Assembly: GCA_964582705.1 (NCBI GenBank)
Contig: CAZOTE010000054.1
Span: forward strand, 1 to 13,712
Length of the DNA stretch: 13,712 nt
DNA from: Alkalibacter sp964582705
Lineage (GTDB): Bacteria; Bacillota; Clostridia; Eubacteriales; Alkalibacteraceae
Reading direction: 5' to 3'
Made by a program: the position numbers and the translations under genes. The notes beneath the pieces are model-generated. The model worked only from the letters and a program-made list of their open reading frames with translations, was not told where the DNA came from and searched no databases. Below, piece by piece: positions 1 to 6,683 of the stretch. Positions within the stretch are counted from its first letter, which is position 1; each line of letters starts with the position of its first letter.

Positions 1-327
1 GTTGTACTGGATGATGAAGACATCTTGGCTGTAATTGCCAAGCAGGTAAAACAGAGAAAAGACGCTTTGGAAGAATTTAAAAAAGCTCAGCGGGAAGATC
101 TTATGGAACAAACCGAAAAAGAGCTGGATATTTTGATGGAATACCTCCCTAAGCAATTGACGGAAGAAGAATTAAAAGTAATCGTATCTAATGCGATTAA
201 TGAAGTGGTTGCAACTTCCCTTAAAGATATGGGTAAAGTCATGTCGGCTGTAATGCCAAAGGTTAAAGGTAGGGCAGACGGAGGAATGATCAACAAAATC
301 GTAAAAGAGATACTAAACGAGCAATAA
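1..327 (+). CDS. yqeY: GatB/YqeY domain protein, 3' part (5' end outside window)
   Basis: The open frame runs from the first base with no genuine start, so the N-terminus, roughly 40 residues by family length, lies upstream. The visible part is helical and charged. It carries family-typical segments: AKQVKQRKDALEEFKKA, then EYLPKQL, then DMGKVMSAVMPKVKGRADG, ending in a short C-terminal helix. YqeY proteins share the C-terminal tail domain of GatB, the amidotransferase subunit that binds tRNA. A role in tRNA or translation biology is therefore often assumed but not established. In Firmicutes yqeY commonly follows rpsU and precedes the phoH block, as here. The TTG at 25 is only an internal Leu codon: the reading frame and homology continue upstream of it. 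The gene ends just before a strong hairpin, so it is probably the last gene of its transcript. Confidence 0.93.
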   Translation, partial: VVLDDEDILAVIAKQVKQRKDALEEFKKAQREDLMEQTEKELDILMEYLPKQLTEEELKVIVSNAINEVVATSLKDMGKVMSAVMPKVKGRADGGMINKIVKEILNEQ

Positions 328-332
328 GATAA

Positions 333-360
333 AAGAGGCTACCGGTAACGGTAGCCTCTT
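333..360 (+). terminator. Hairpin terminator after yqeY
   Basis: A perfect 12-bp stem (333-344 pairing with 349-360) closes on a GTAA tetraloop (345-348), starting 5 bases after the yqeY stop. The following stretch (GATATTTGTATAG) is only moderately T-rich, so efficiency is uncertain, but stem length and position fit an intrinsic terminator separating yqeY from phoH. Confidence 0.8.
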
Positions 361-455
361 GATATTTGTATAGGTTAAACTCTTAAGCACGGCTGGACAA
401 CGATTCATGGATTCAAACCTAAAACCATCTAAAGCCCAACAAAGTGGAATATTCA

Positions 456-484
456 TTGGTAATATGGTATCATGGATTTATTAT
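456..484 (+). promoter_or_regulatory. Candidate sigma-A-type promoter for the phoH–recO block
   Basis: A -35-like TTGGTA (456-461) and a -10-like TATTAT (479-484) are separated by exactly 17 bases. They lie between the yqeY terminator and the phoH ribosome binding site. Predicted initiation near 491 would leave a 5' leader of about 20 bases. This is motif matching in AT-rich DNA; no other support is visible. The rest of the 361-510 gap holds no convincing gene or structured RNA. Confidence 0.4.
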
Positions 485-510
485 ATTTGATTTTTCAAGG
501 AGGATAATTA

Positions 511-1506
511 TTGGAACTAATTGCTGAAAAAATACTCGAGCTGGATAACGCAGATTCGATTATGAAAATATACGGTAGATTTGACGAAAACGTTAAGGAA
601 ATCGAAAAAAAATTCAACGTAAGAATCCTATCAAGAGAAAACAGCTTAAAGCTGATCGGAGAAGAAAAAAACATCGACAAGGCGTTAGATGTCTTGACAA
701 AACTAAACGGCATGATAAATGACAATATGGTAATTGACCAGCAGAGCCTCTCATATCTGATCGACATCGTGGAAAAGGGTGAAAAAGAGGATTTGGAAAG
801 CCTTAAGGAGATAGTTTGCTATACTGCCAGGGGCAAAAAGATCATGCCTAAAACCTTGGGGCAAAAAAAATATATAAAAGCCATAGAAAAAAACGAGATT
901 GTTTTTGGTATAGGTCCTGCAGGTACGGGAAAGACGTATTTAGCCATGGCTATGGCTATAAAGGCCTTTAAAAGGGAAGAAGTAAACAGAATAATACTTA
1001 CCAGACCTGCAGTGGAGGCAGGAGAAAGCCTTGGTTTTCTGCCAGGAGATTTACAGGAAAAGGTTGATCCTTATTTAAGGCCTCTATACGATGCGCTATA
1101 CGACATACTGGGTCCTGAAACCTATCTGAAATATAGGGAAAAAGGACTTATTGAAGTGGCACCATTAGCATATATGAGAGGCAGGACTCTGGATGATTCA
1201 TTTATAATACTAGATGAAGCCCAGAATACAACTCCGGAGCAAATGAAGATGTTCCTGACTAGGCTGGGTTTCGGATCAAAAGCGGTTGTCACGGGAGATA
1301 TTACCCAAATCGATCTCCCGGGTGGAAGAAGCTCAGGGCTTGTGAAGGTCACTCAAATATTAAATGACATCGAAGGCATTGCTTTTATCAACTTTACTCA
1401 GCGTGATGTTGTAAGGCACAGATTAGTGCAAAAGATCATAAATGCTTATGAATCTTATGAAAATAAGAAGTCAATAAAGACAAGTGGTGATAAAAATAAA
1501 AAGTAG
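511..1506 (+). CDS. phoH: PhoH-family ATPase
   Basis: A 331-aa protein with the bacterial PhoH layout. An N-terminal KH-like RNA-binding region (about residues 1-70) is followed by a P-loop ATPase domain. Walker A is GPAGTGKT (135-142) and Walker B is IILDEAQN (232-239). The GDITQIDLP stretch is also typical. PhoH proteins are cytoplasmic ATPases related to the helicase core of superfamily 1 and are linked to RNA metabolism; their gene sits beside ybeY in very many bacteria. The exact substrate is unsettled. Start: TTG at 511, because a perfect AAGGAGG (497-503) lies 7 bases upstream and the protein then begins MELIAEKILEL as in relatives. Many sporulating Firmicutes carry yqfC and yqfD directly upstream; neither is here. 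The 3' end overlaps pgpH by 23 bases. Confidence 0.95.
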   Translation: MELIAEKILELDNADSIMKIYGRFDENVKEIEKKFNVRILSRENSLKLIGEEKNIDKALDVLTKLNGMINDNMVIDQQSLSYLIDIVEKGEKEDLESLKEIVCYTARGKKIMPKTLGQKKYIKAIEKNEIVFGIGPAGTGKTYLAMAMAIKAFKREEVNRIILTRPAVEAGESLGFLPGDLQEKVDPYLRPLYDALYDILGPETYLKYREKGLIEVAPLAYMRGRTLDDSFIILDEAQNTTPEQMKMFLTRLGFGSKAVVTGDITQIDLPGGRSSGLVKVTQILNDIEGIAFINFTQRDVVRHRLVQKIINAYESYENKKSIKTSGDKNKK

Positions 1507-3541
1507 AATTATCAAACTGAACAAAAAAAATCTAAACACCCTGACATTGGTAGCGCTTTTAGGCTTCATCGCGATATTTTCCATGATGGTTATAACAGCC
1601 CTGCCTCCTAATTACAATTACAATCAAGGAGATGTAGCTCAAGAAAATATCGCCGCGCCGCACAGGATAATAGATGAAAAGACCACTGAAAAACGCAGAG
1701 ACCAAGCAGCTGCAGGAGTAGAGCAGATATATACGAGAATCGACAATGCACAAGACAATGCGTTGGAAAAAACAGATGAACTTTTTAGGGCTCTTGACGG
1801 GAAGGATGAATTGACGAATAATGAGATCTCTGATTTGCGATTGAGATCTATAAACATCACAGATACAGCCCTCATTAGCCTCCTCGAAATGGAAGATGAG
1901 GTTAAAAGTGCTTTGGAAGCAAGTTTAGTTTCCGAATTAGGGAGGATATACCAAAACGAAATAAGCATGCAAAACCTTGCCCAGGTACAGGAAGAAGCTG
2001 CTGAAGCATTCGCTGAAGACAATCCAGGAGAAGAATATGCACAGACAGGAGCTGAGATACTGTCTAAATCCATCCAGCCCAACATGATTCTTGATGTGGA
2101 GAGCACTCAACAGGCGGTTGAAGAGGCTAGGCAGTCTGTTCCTACAATAACATATGAGGCCGGAGAGCTGATTGTTGAAAGAGGAGAAGTGCTCACGGCT
2201 GAAAAGATAAATCTACTGTTTGACAACAATATGATGAGAGGATCATATTTCGACGATCCTTACTTAATAATCGGTGTTGCCCTTCTTTTGTTGGGGATAT
2301 TTTCTGTTTACTACGTGTATTTAAGGAATTTCTATAGAGAGTTTATACTGAAAGACAATAAGAGATTTTTAATTATTGTCATCATTTTCACCTTCATGGT
2401 TTTGTTGACGATTCCTCTTGTGAGCATTTCTCCATACATAGTGCCTGTTAGTATGATGACGATGACCATTGCCTTGCTGACTGACAAAAGGCTGGCCATA
2501 ACCAGCACGGTTTTTTTCGTGCTGATAGCGGGTTTTAGTTCCAATTTCAATATGATACAGATTATAATCTACATGGTAAACGGATATATCGGTGCCATGG
2601 GGATGATAAAAATCAACAAGCGGGCGGATATAATGCGCACCGGTTTAGCTGTTGGATTGGTCAACCTGCTTCTGATAGGATCTTACAACCTAATTGGCCA
2701 TAACTTTGGTTTGTCCGGAATAATGGATATGATGTTAGGCTTTTCAAACGGATTGCTATCAGGGATATTCACATTGGGAACGTTGGTCATTTGGGAATGG
2801 ACCTTTGATATAACTACCCCAATAATGTTGGTTGAGTTGGCAAATCCCAATAATCCATTGCTTAAAAAGCTCATGACTAATGCCCCGGGAACATACCATC
2901 ACAGCATCGTAGTTGGCAACCTGGCGGAAAGCGCTGCTGAAAGGATAGGGGCTAATTCATTGCTAGTTAGAGTAGGAGCGTATTATCACGATATCGGAAA
3001 GAGCTTGTCCCCTGTGTATTTTACAGAAAATCAATTTGGGGAGATAAATCCTCATGACTTTATATCACCCTTAAAAAGTGTGCAGATTATTAAAAACCAT
3101 GTGATTAAGGGATTTGAGATGGCAAAGGAATACAAGATTCCAGAGGAAGTCAGAAACTTCATAATTACACATCATGGTGAAAGCACTATTGAGTTTTTTT
3201 ACCATAAGGCAAATGAGCTCAACGAAAACCCGGATATTGAAAAATTCAAATATGAGTCGAGGAAGCCTTCTACCAAGGAGGAAGGAATATTGGCTTTAGC
3301 TGATTCCGTGGAGGCTGCTGTAAGAAGCATAAAAGGCATAAACGACAATAAAATTGCCGAAAGGGTAGACAAGATTTTTCAAAAGAAGCTCTCTGATGGC
3401 ATGCTTGACGAGTGTGATTTAAGCTTAAAGGAAATAAGCCTGATTAAAGAGGTTTTTGTAAAGATACTCAACAGCGTGTATCATGAAAGAATAGAATATC
3501 CTGATATGGAATCGGATTCCAAAGGGGTGGAGGAAAGCTGA
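1484..3541 (+). CDS. pgpH: PgpH/YqfF-type 7TM-HD cyclic-di-AMP phosphodiesterase
   Basis: A 685-aa membrane protein. One N-terminal transmembrane helix (about 19-40) leads to a large extracytoplasmic 7TMR-HDED-type domain (about 41-258). A cluster of hydrophobic helices follows (about 260-450), then a cytoplasmic HD phosphohydrolase domain. HD-domain metal ligands are recognisable: H473 in YHHS, H502-D503 in YYHDIGK, H563-H564 in THHGE, and D607 in ALADSVEAA. Characterised members (Listeria PgpH, Bacillus YqfF) hydrolyse c-di-AMP to pApA, which affects osmolyte and potassium homeostasis and cell-wall stress responses. The start is one of two adjacent GTG codons (1484 or 1487) inside the phoH end. 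No strong Shine-Dalgarno sequence precedes them, so translational coupling to phoH is likely. The stop shares one base with the ybeY ATG. Confidence 0.94.
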   Translation: MVIKIKSRIIKLNKKNLNTLTLVALLGFIAIFSMMVITALPPNYNYNQGDVAQENIAAPHRIIDEKTTEKRRDQAAAGVEQIYTRIDNAQDNALEKTDELFRALDGKDELTNNEISDLRLRSINITDTALISLLEMEDEVKSALEASLVSELGRIYQNEISMQNLAQVQEEAAEAFAEDNPGEEYAQTGAEILSKSIQPNMILDVESTQQAVEEARQSVPTITYEAGELIVERGEVLTAEKINLLFDNNMMRGSYFDDPYLIIGVALLLLGIFSVYYVYLRNFYREFILKDNKRFLIIVIIFTFMVLLTIPLVSISPYIVPVSMMTMTIALLTDKRLAITSTVFFVLIAGFSSNFNMIQIIIYMVNGYIGAMGMIKINKRADIMRTGLAVGLVNLLLIGSYNLIGHNFGLSGIMDMMLGFSNGLLSGIFTLGTLVIWEWTFDITTPIMLVELANPNNPLLKKLMTNAPGTYHHSIVVGNLAESAAERIGANSLLVRVGAYYHDIGKSLSPVYFTENQFGEINPHDFISPLKSVQIIKNHVIKGFEMAKEYKIPEEVRNFIITHHGESTIEFFYHKANELNENPDIEKFKYESRKPSTKEEGILALADSVEAAVRSIKGINDNKIAERVDKIFQKKLSDGMLDECDLSLKEISLIKEVFVKILNSVYHERIEYPDMESDSKGVEES

Positions 3542-3984
3542 TGGAAATTTATATTGATAACCGATCAAAAGGGGACTTGAGCGACGAAATGATCGGTATG
3601 ATAGAAGAAACCGTAAATAAAGCCATCGAAGTTGAAGGGTTTAAATTGGATTTTGAAGTGAGCATATCCATAGTAGATGAAGAGGAAATAAAAAACCTAA
3701 ACAATACTTATAGAAACAAGGACAGCATAACTGACGTCCTGTCATTTCCCATGTATGAAGATGATGATCTGGAGCCTGTGTTGCTGGGAGATATCATAAT
3801 ATGCATGCAAAGAGCGGCGGAACAGGCTGATAGCTATGGCCATGGCTTGGAACGTGAGATGTGCTACCTTGCTGCTCACGGAATGCTTCATCTGCTGGGC
3901 TACGATCATATGGGATCTGAAGAAAAGACCGAGATGAGAATCAAAGAAAAAATAATTATGGAAAAACTTAATCTGCAAAGGTGA
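3541..3984 (+). CDS. ybeY: rRNA maturation endoribonuclease YbeY
   Basis: A 147-aa protein of normal family length. It carries the UPF0054 zinc signature as H113-x3-H117-x5-H123 in AAHGMLHLLGYDH, preceded by the conserved NNTYRNKDSITDVLSFP-type segment. YbeY is a single-strand-specific metal-dependent RNase involved in 16S rRNA 3' end maturation and 70S ribosome quality control in studied bacteria. The ATG overlaps the pgpH stop (TGATG), and GGAGGA at 3529-3534 gives the ribosome binding site, so the start is firm. Its place between PgpH and Era fits a ribosome-assembly block: Era also acts on the 16S 3' end and is reported to work with YbeY. Confidence 0.96.
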   Translation: MEIYIDNRSKGDLSDEMIGMIEETVNKAIEVEGFKLDFEVSISIVDEEEIKNLNNTYRNKDSITDVLSFPMYEDDDLEPVLLGDIIICMQRAAEQADSYGHGLEREMCYLAAHGMLHLLGYDHMGSEEKTEMRIKEKIIMEKLNLQR

Positions 3985-3988
3985 TCAT

Positions 3989-4360
3989 ATGAAGGCATTG
4001 ATTAGAAGCTTCAAGTATGCTTTTGAGGGGATATTCTACTGTTTGAAAACCCAGAGAAACATGCGCATACATTTTATTTTTGCTGCGGGGGCAACCTTGG
4101 CAGGGGTATATTTTAAAATTGAGATGACAGAGTGGTTAGCGCTGTTCATAACATTTAGCTTGGTAATAACAAGCGAGATGTTCAACACAGCTATCGAAAA
4201 GGCTGTGGATCTGTCAACCATGGAATACGATGAAAGGGCTAAGGTCGCAAAAGATGTCGCTGCAGGGGCAGTGCTCCTAAATGCAGTGGTGGCGGTTTTA
4301 GTAGGGGTCTTCGTGTTTTGGGGTAGGCTATGGGAAGAGGTCATAAGATGGATGAACTAA
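3989..4360 (+). CDS. dgkA: DgkA-family lipid kinase (undecaprenol or diacylglycerol kinase)
   Basis: A 123-aa integral membrane protein with three predicted helices (about 26-43, 47-66, 91-112). It has the family signatures SFKYAFEGI near the N-terminus, E63-M-F-N66-TAIE70-KAVD, and AKDVAAGAVL before the last helix. Proteobacterial members phosphorylate diacylglycerol. Gram-positive homologues studied (Streptococcus, Bacillus) act mainly on undecaprenol, recycling the carrier lipid for cell-wall synthesis, so undecaprenol kinase is the likelier role here; that is inference from the family. The ATG follows the ybeY stop by 4 bases. The ribosome binding site must lie inside ybeY (AAAGGTG, 3977-3983). 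The last 13 bases overlap cdd. Confidence 0.93.
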   Translation: MKALIRSFKYAFEGIFYCLKTQRNMRIHFIFAAGATLAGVYFKIEMTEWLALFITFSLVITSEMFNTAIEKAVDLSTMEYDERAKVAKDVAAGAVLLNAVVAVLVGVFVFWGRLWEEVIRWMN

Positions 4361-4758
4361 CAAAATATCAAAAGCTGATAAGCGTCGCGCATGAGAGCCT
4401 GAAGGAAGCATATGCCCCCTATTCAGATTATAAAGTAGGGGCAGCGGTAATCATGGAAGACGGGAAGATCTATGGTGGCTGCAACGTAGAAAATGCATCC
4501 TTCGGTGCTTCCAACTGTGCGGAAAGGACTGCCATATTTAAGGGTGTTTCAGAAGGTAACAGGAAGATAGAAGCGATTGCCATAGTAGGATCAAATGGCC
4601 AAAAAACATTTCCCTGCGGGATATGCAGACAGGTAATAAGCGAATTCAGCAAGGATGCAAAAATAATATTGACAAATTCAAATAAGGAAATAGAAGTCTT
4701 TACGTTAGAAGAATTGCTGCCTCATGGCTTTTCAAAACAAGACTTTTTGGAGGAATGA
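4348..4758 (+). CDS. cdd: Cytidine deaminase (homotetrameric type)
   Basis: A 136-aa zinc enzyme converting cytidine or deoxycytidine to uridine or deoxyuridine in pyrimidine salvage. The active site is complete: substrate-binding NVENASFG, then C57-A-E59 (zinc ligand and proton-shuttle glutamate), and P-C90-G-I-C93 (two further zinc ligands). Three cysteine ligands and a length near 130 aa fit the short tetrameric class. I chose ATG 4348 over the upstream in-frame ATG 4330, because GGAAGAGG (4333-4340) lies 7 bases before 4348 and the protein then begins in register with relatives. With this start the gene overlaps dgkA by 13 bases. A cdd between dgkA and era is typical of Firmicutes. Confidence 0.95.
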   Translation: MDELTKYQKLISVAHESLKEAYAPYSDYKVGAAVIMEDGKIYGGCNVENASFGASNCAERTAIFKGVSEGNRKIEAIAIVGSNGQKTFPCGICRQVISEFSKDAKIILTNSNKEIEVFTLEELLPHGFSKQDFLEE

Positions 4759-4761
4759 AAA

Positions 4762-5664
4762 ATGAGCTTTAAATCGGGTTTTATAAGCATAGTGGGAAGG
4801 CCAAATGTAGGCAAATCCACTCTTTTGAACAATATCTTAGGAGAGAAAATGGTGATTATCTCATCAAAGCCTCAGACTACCAGAAATGTAATAAGATGCG
4901 TTCATACCACAGAGAAATATCAAATGATTTTTTTAGACACGCCTGGAATTCACAAGCCTAAGAACAGGCTGGGAAACATCATGGTGGATGGAGCCGCATC
5001 TGCAATGAAGGACGTGGATGTGATATTGTTTTTGATGGATGACATGAAATCACCGGGACCAGGTGACAGATTCATTCTTGACGCGCTAAAGGACGTAAAT
5101 ATTCCCAGAATATTGGTAATAAACAAAATAGACACCGTAAAAAAAGAAGATATTCTAGAGAAGATAGACATCATGAAGGAATACGAATTTTTTGAAGAAA
5201 TTGTTCCCATCAGCGCATCCACTGGAGAAAATGTGGACAGGCTGGTGGAAATCATGGAGAGATATCTTCCTGAAGGACCGATGTATTTTCCTGAAGACAC
5301 CATAACAGAACAGCCGGAAAAAGTAATAGTGGCAGAAATGATAAGAGAAAAGGCCCTGATATCTCTAGATGAGGAGATACCTCATGGTATCGCGGTAGAA
5401 ATCATGTCCATGAAGGAAAGAAAAAAATCTGATATTATGGATATAGAGGCTACTATATACACAGAGAAAAAGTCGCACAAAGGGATAATTATAGGCAAGG
5501 GCGGAGCGATGCTTAAAAAGATCGGAACAATGGCCAGACGTGATATAGAAAATCTTCTGGGGATTAGGGTAAATCTTCAGTTATGGGTTAAGGTGAAAAA
5601 GGACTGGCGAGACAAAGATTTTGATTTAAAAAGCTTTGGATACGGTCAGGATAAAAACAGGTAA
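4762..5664 (+). CDS. era: GTPase Era, ribosome assembly factor
   Basis: A 300-aa protein of standard Era length. The G domain motifs are intact: G1 GRPNVGKST (12-20), the G2 region TTRN, G3 DTPG (59-62), G4 NKID (121-124) and G5 SAS (151-153). The C-terminal KH domain has its GxxG loop as GKGG (245-248). Era binds the 3' end of 16S rRNA near the anti-Shine-Dalgarno sequence and acts as a checkpoint in 30S subunit maturation; in Firmicutes it is also a target of (p)ppGpp. The start is firm: GGAGG (4749-4753) lies 8 bases before ATG 4762, 3 bases after the cdd stop. recO begins 5 bases downstream, the classic era–recO pairing. Confidence 0.97.
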   Translation: MSFKSGFISIVGRPNVGKSTLLNNILGEKMVIISSKPQTTRNVIRCVHTTEKYQMIFLDTPGIHKPKNRLGNIMVDGAASAMKDVDVILFLMDDMKSPGPGDRFILDALKDVNIPRILVINKIDTVKKEDILEKIDIMKEYEFFEEIVPISASTGENVDRLVEIMERYLPEGPMYFPEDTITEQPEKVIVAEMIREKALISLDEEIPHGIAVEIMSMKERKKSDIMDIEATIYTEKKSHKGIIIGKGGAMLKKIGTMARRDIENLLGIRVNLQLWVKVKKDWRDKDFDLKSFGYGQDKNR

Positions 5665-5669
5665 GCTAC

Positions 5670-6413
5670 ATGTCTATGGAAAAGGCGGCCGGATTGGTCA
5701 TTAAGTCGGTAAACTATGGGGAAAACGACAAGATCATAACCTTGTTTACAAAAGAATCAGGGAAAATAACCGCCATAGCAAAGGGAGCTAGGAATCCCAA
5801 AAGTGCCTACGTGGGGGTAACTCAGCTTTTTAGCTACTGCAATTTTGTCTATTATACGGGGAGAAGCTTTGCATACTTAAACCAAGCAGAGCTTATTGAA
5901 TCCTTTCACAAACTAAGAAACGATCTAGATAAGCTTTCAAAGGGTGCATATATGGCAGAGGCTTTGAATCAGGCATACGAAGAGTACGAATCGGATGAAA
6001 GCGCATTAAGGTTGATACTAAACTTACTGTATTTCATGAATGAAGGCTTGGTCCAAAGCGATGAGGTTATCCTGCTTGCGTTTCAGATTAAGCTTCTGGG
6101 ATATTTGGGATTTGCGCCTAATTTAAAAAAATGTCAGATATGTTCCAAATGCGACAGTGGGTGGTGGTTTTCTTGGGATCTGGGAGGATTGGTATGTAAA
6201 GACTGCTCAAAAAACAATAGACAGAATAGCAAAATTGCAGATCAAGATGCGGAGTTTCTTCGCTATCTTCAAGACACGCCTATATCCGGACTGAAAAAAA
6301 CAGGTTTATACCCCAAGGAATTGATGCACCTTGCGGTGATACTGAACAAGACTTTGGAATGCCATACAGGAAAACGCAACAGATCTTTTGAATTTCTATT
6401 AAATAACAATTGA
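5670..6413 (+). CDS. recO: DNA repair protein RecO
   Basis: A 247-aa protein of typical length. An N-terminal OB fold (about 1-80, beginning AAGLVIKSVNYGENDKI) is followed by a helical domain. A four-cysteine zinc motif is present: C155-x2-C158 and C176-x2-C179, with the family-typical aromatic stretch between. RecO anneals single-stranded DNA and, with RecR, loads RecA onto SSB-coated DNA in RecF-pathway repair. ATG 5670 is taken as start; ATG 5676, two codons later, is possible. The Shine-Dalgarno is weak (ACAGG near 5657-5661), suggesting coupling to era. The stop codon overlaps a TTGACA hexamer that may be the -35 box of the downstream T-box operon. Confidence 0.94.
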   Translation: MSMEKAAGLVIKSVNYGENDKIITLFTKESGKITAIAKGARNPKSAYVGVTQLFSYCNFVYYTGRSFAYLNQAELIESFHKLRNDLDKLSKGAYMAEALNQAYEEYESDESALRLILNLLYFMNEGLVQSDEVILLAFQIKLLGYLGFAPNLKKCQICSKCDSGWWFSWDLGGLVCKDCSKNNRQNSKIADQDAEFLRYLQDTPISGLKKTGLYPKELMHLAVILNKTLECHTGKRNRSFEFLLNNN

Positions 6414-6439
6414 CAAAGGCAAGTTAAATTTGTTAAGTT
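6410..6439 (+). promoter_or_regulatory. Candidate promoter of the glycine T-box operon
   Basis: A perfect -35 consensus TTGACA (6410-6415) overlaps the recO stop codon. At 17 bases spacing lies TTAAGT (6433-6438). One base on, TAAGTT (6434-6439) is preceded by TG in extended -10 position (6431-6432). The -10 match is poor either way. The location, about 20 bases before the T-box stem I, is right for a leader transcript. Confidence 0.45.
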
Positions 6440-6459
6440 ATTTATTGAATATCTATATT

Positions 6460-6645
6460 TGTGCAATGATGAAGAATAGTAGGATGCCGACATATGCAAA
6501 GCGAGGAAAGGACGGTGCAAGCTTTCCCATATGGGTTTTTGAATGGAACTTTTGAGCACATTTTTGAAAAAGAAGGGCATTTAGCATGTGCCAATTAGGG
6601 TGGAACCGCGGTAAATATCGTCCCTTGCTTATTTTAAGCAGGGGA
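6460..6645 (+). ncRNA. Glycine T-box leader (tRNA-Gly-sensing riboswitch)
   Basis: Stem I is closed by TGTGC (6460-6464) with GCACA (6556-6560). Inside are a GATGAAGAATAGTAG kink-turn-like region, a CATATG/CATATG helix (6491-6496 with 6528-6533), and a GGAAAG/CTTTCC helix (6505-6510 with 6522-6527). The conserved bulge AGCGAG (6500-6505) and terminal loop GGTGCAAG (6514-6521), which contact the tRNA elbow, are present. The specifier sits in GAAT-GGA-AC: GGA (6545-6547) is a glycine codon. The antiterminator (6597-6625) carries AGGGTGGAACCGCG; its bulge TGGA (6601-6604) complements the U-CCA end expected of bacterial tRNA-Gly. Only about 36 bases separate stem I from the antiterminator, the compact form lacking stem II known for glycine T-boxes. 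Uncharged tRNA-Gly should stabilise the antiterminator and allow transcription of the synthetase. Confidence 0.95.
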
Positions 6646-6658
6646 TTTTTATTTTATA
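6621..6658 (+). terminator. T-box-controlled intrinsic terminator
   Basis: TCCCTTGCTTA (6621-6631) pairs with TAAGCAGGGGA (6635-6645), an 11-bp stem with one G-T wobble and a 3-base loop. A run beginning TTTTTATTTTAT follows. The 5' arm shares CCCT (6622-6625) with the antiterminator, where it pairs with AGGG at 6597-6600, so the two folds exclude each other as the T-box mechanism requires. Confidence 0.93.
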
Positions 6659-6683
6659 AAAATAATTTATATGGAGGATAAAA

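Noticed and set aside
407..490. A 27-codon open frame in the yqeY–phoH gap (ATG 407, TGA 488-490).
   Set aside because: No ribosome binding site upstream, it overlaps the candidate promoter, and its length is compatible with chance. A conserved peptide in relatives would change this view.
1639..2106. Antisense open frame of 155 codons inside pgpH.
   Set aside because: It lies opposite a well-supported gene and has a Ser/Leu-rich composition typical of complementary-strand translation. No ribosome binding site or known motif.
4330..4347. Earlier ATG for cdd, adding six residues.
   Set aside because: The Shine-Dalgarno sequence lies downstream of this ATG, between it and ATG 4348, and relatives start at the later position.
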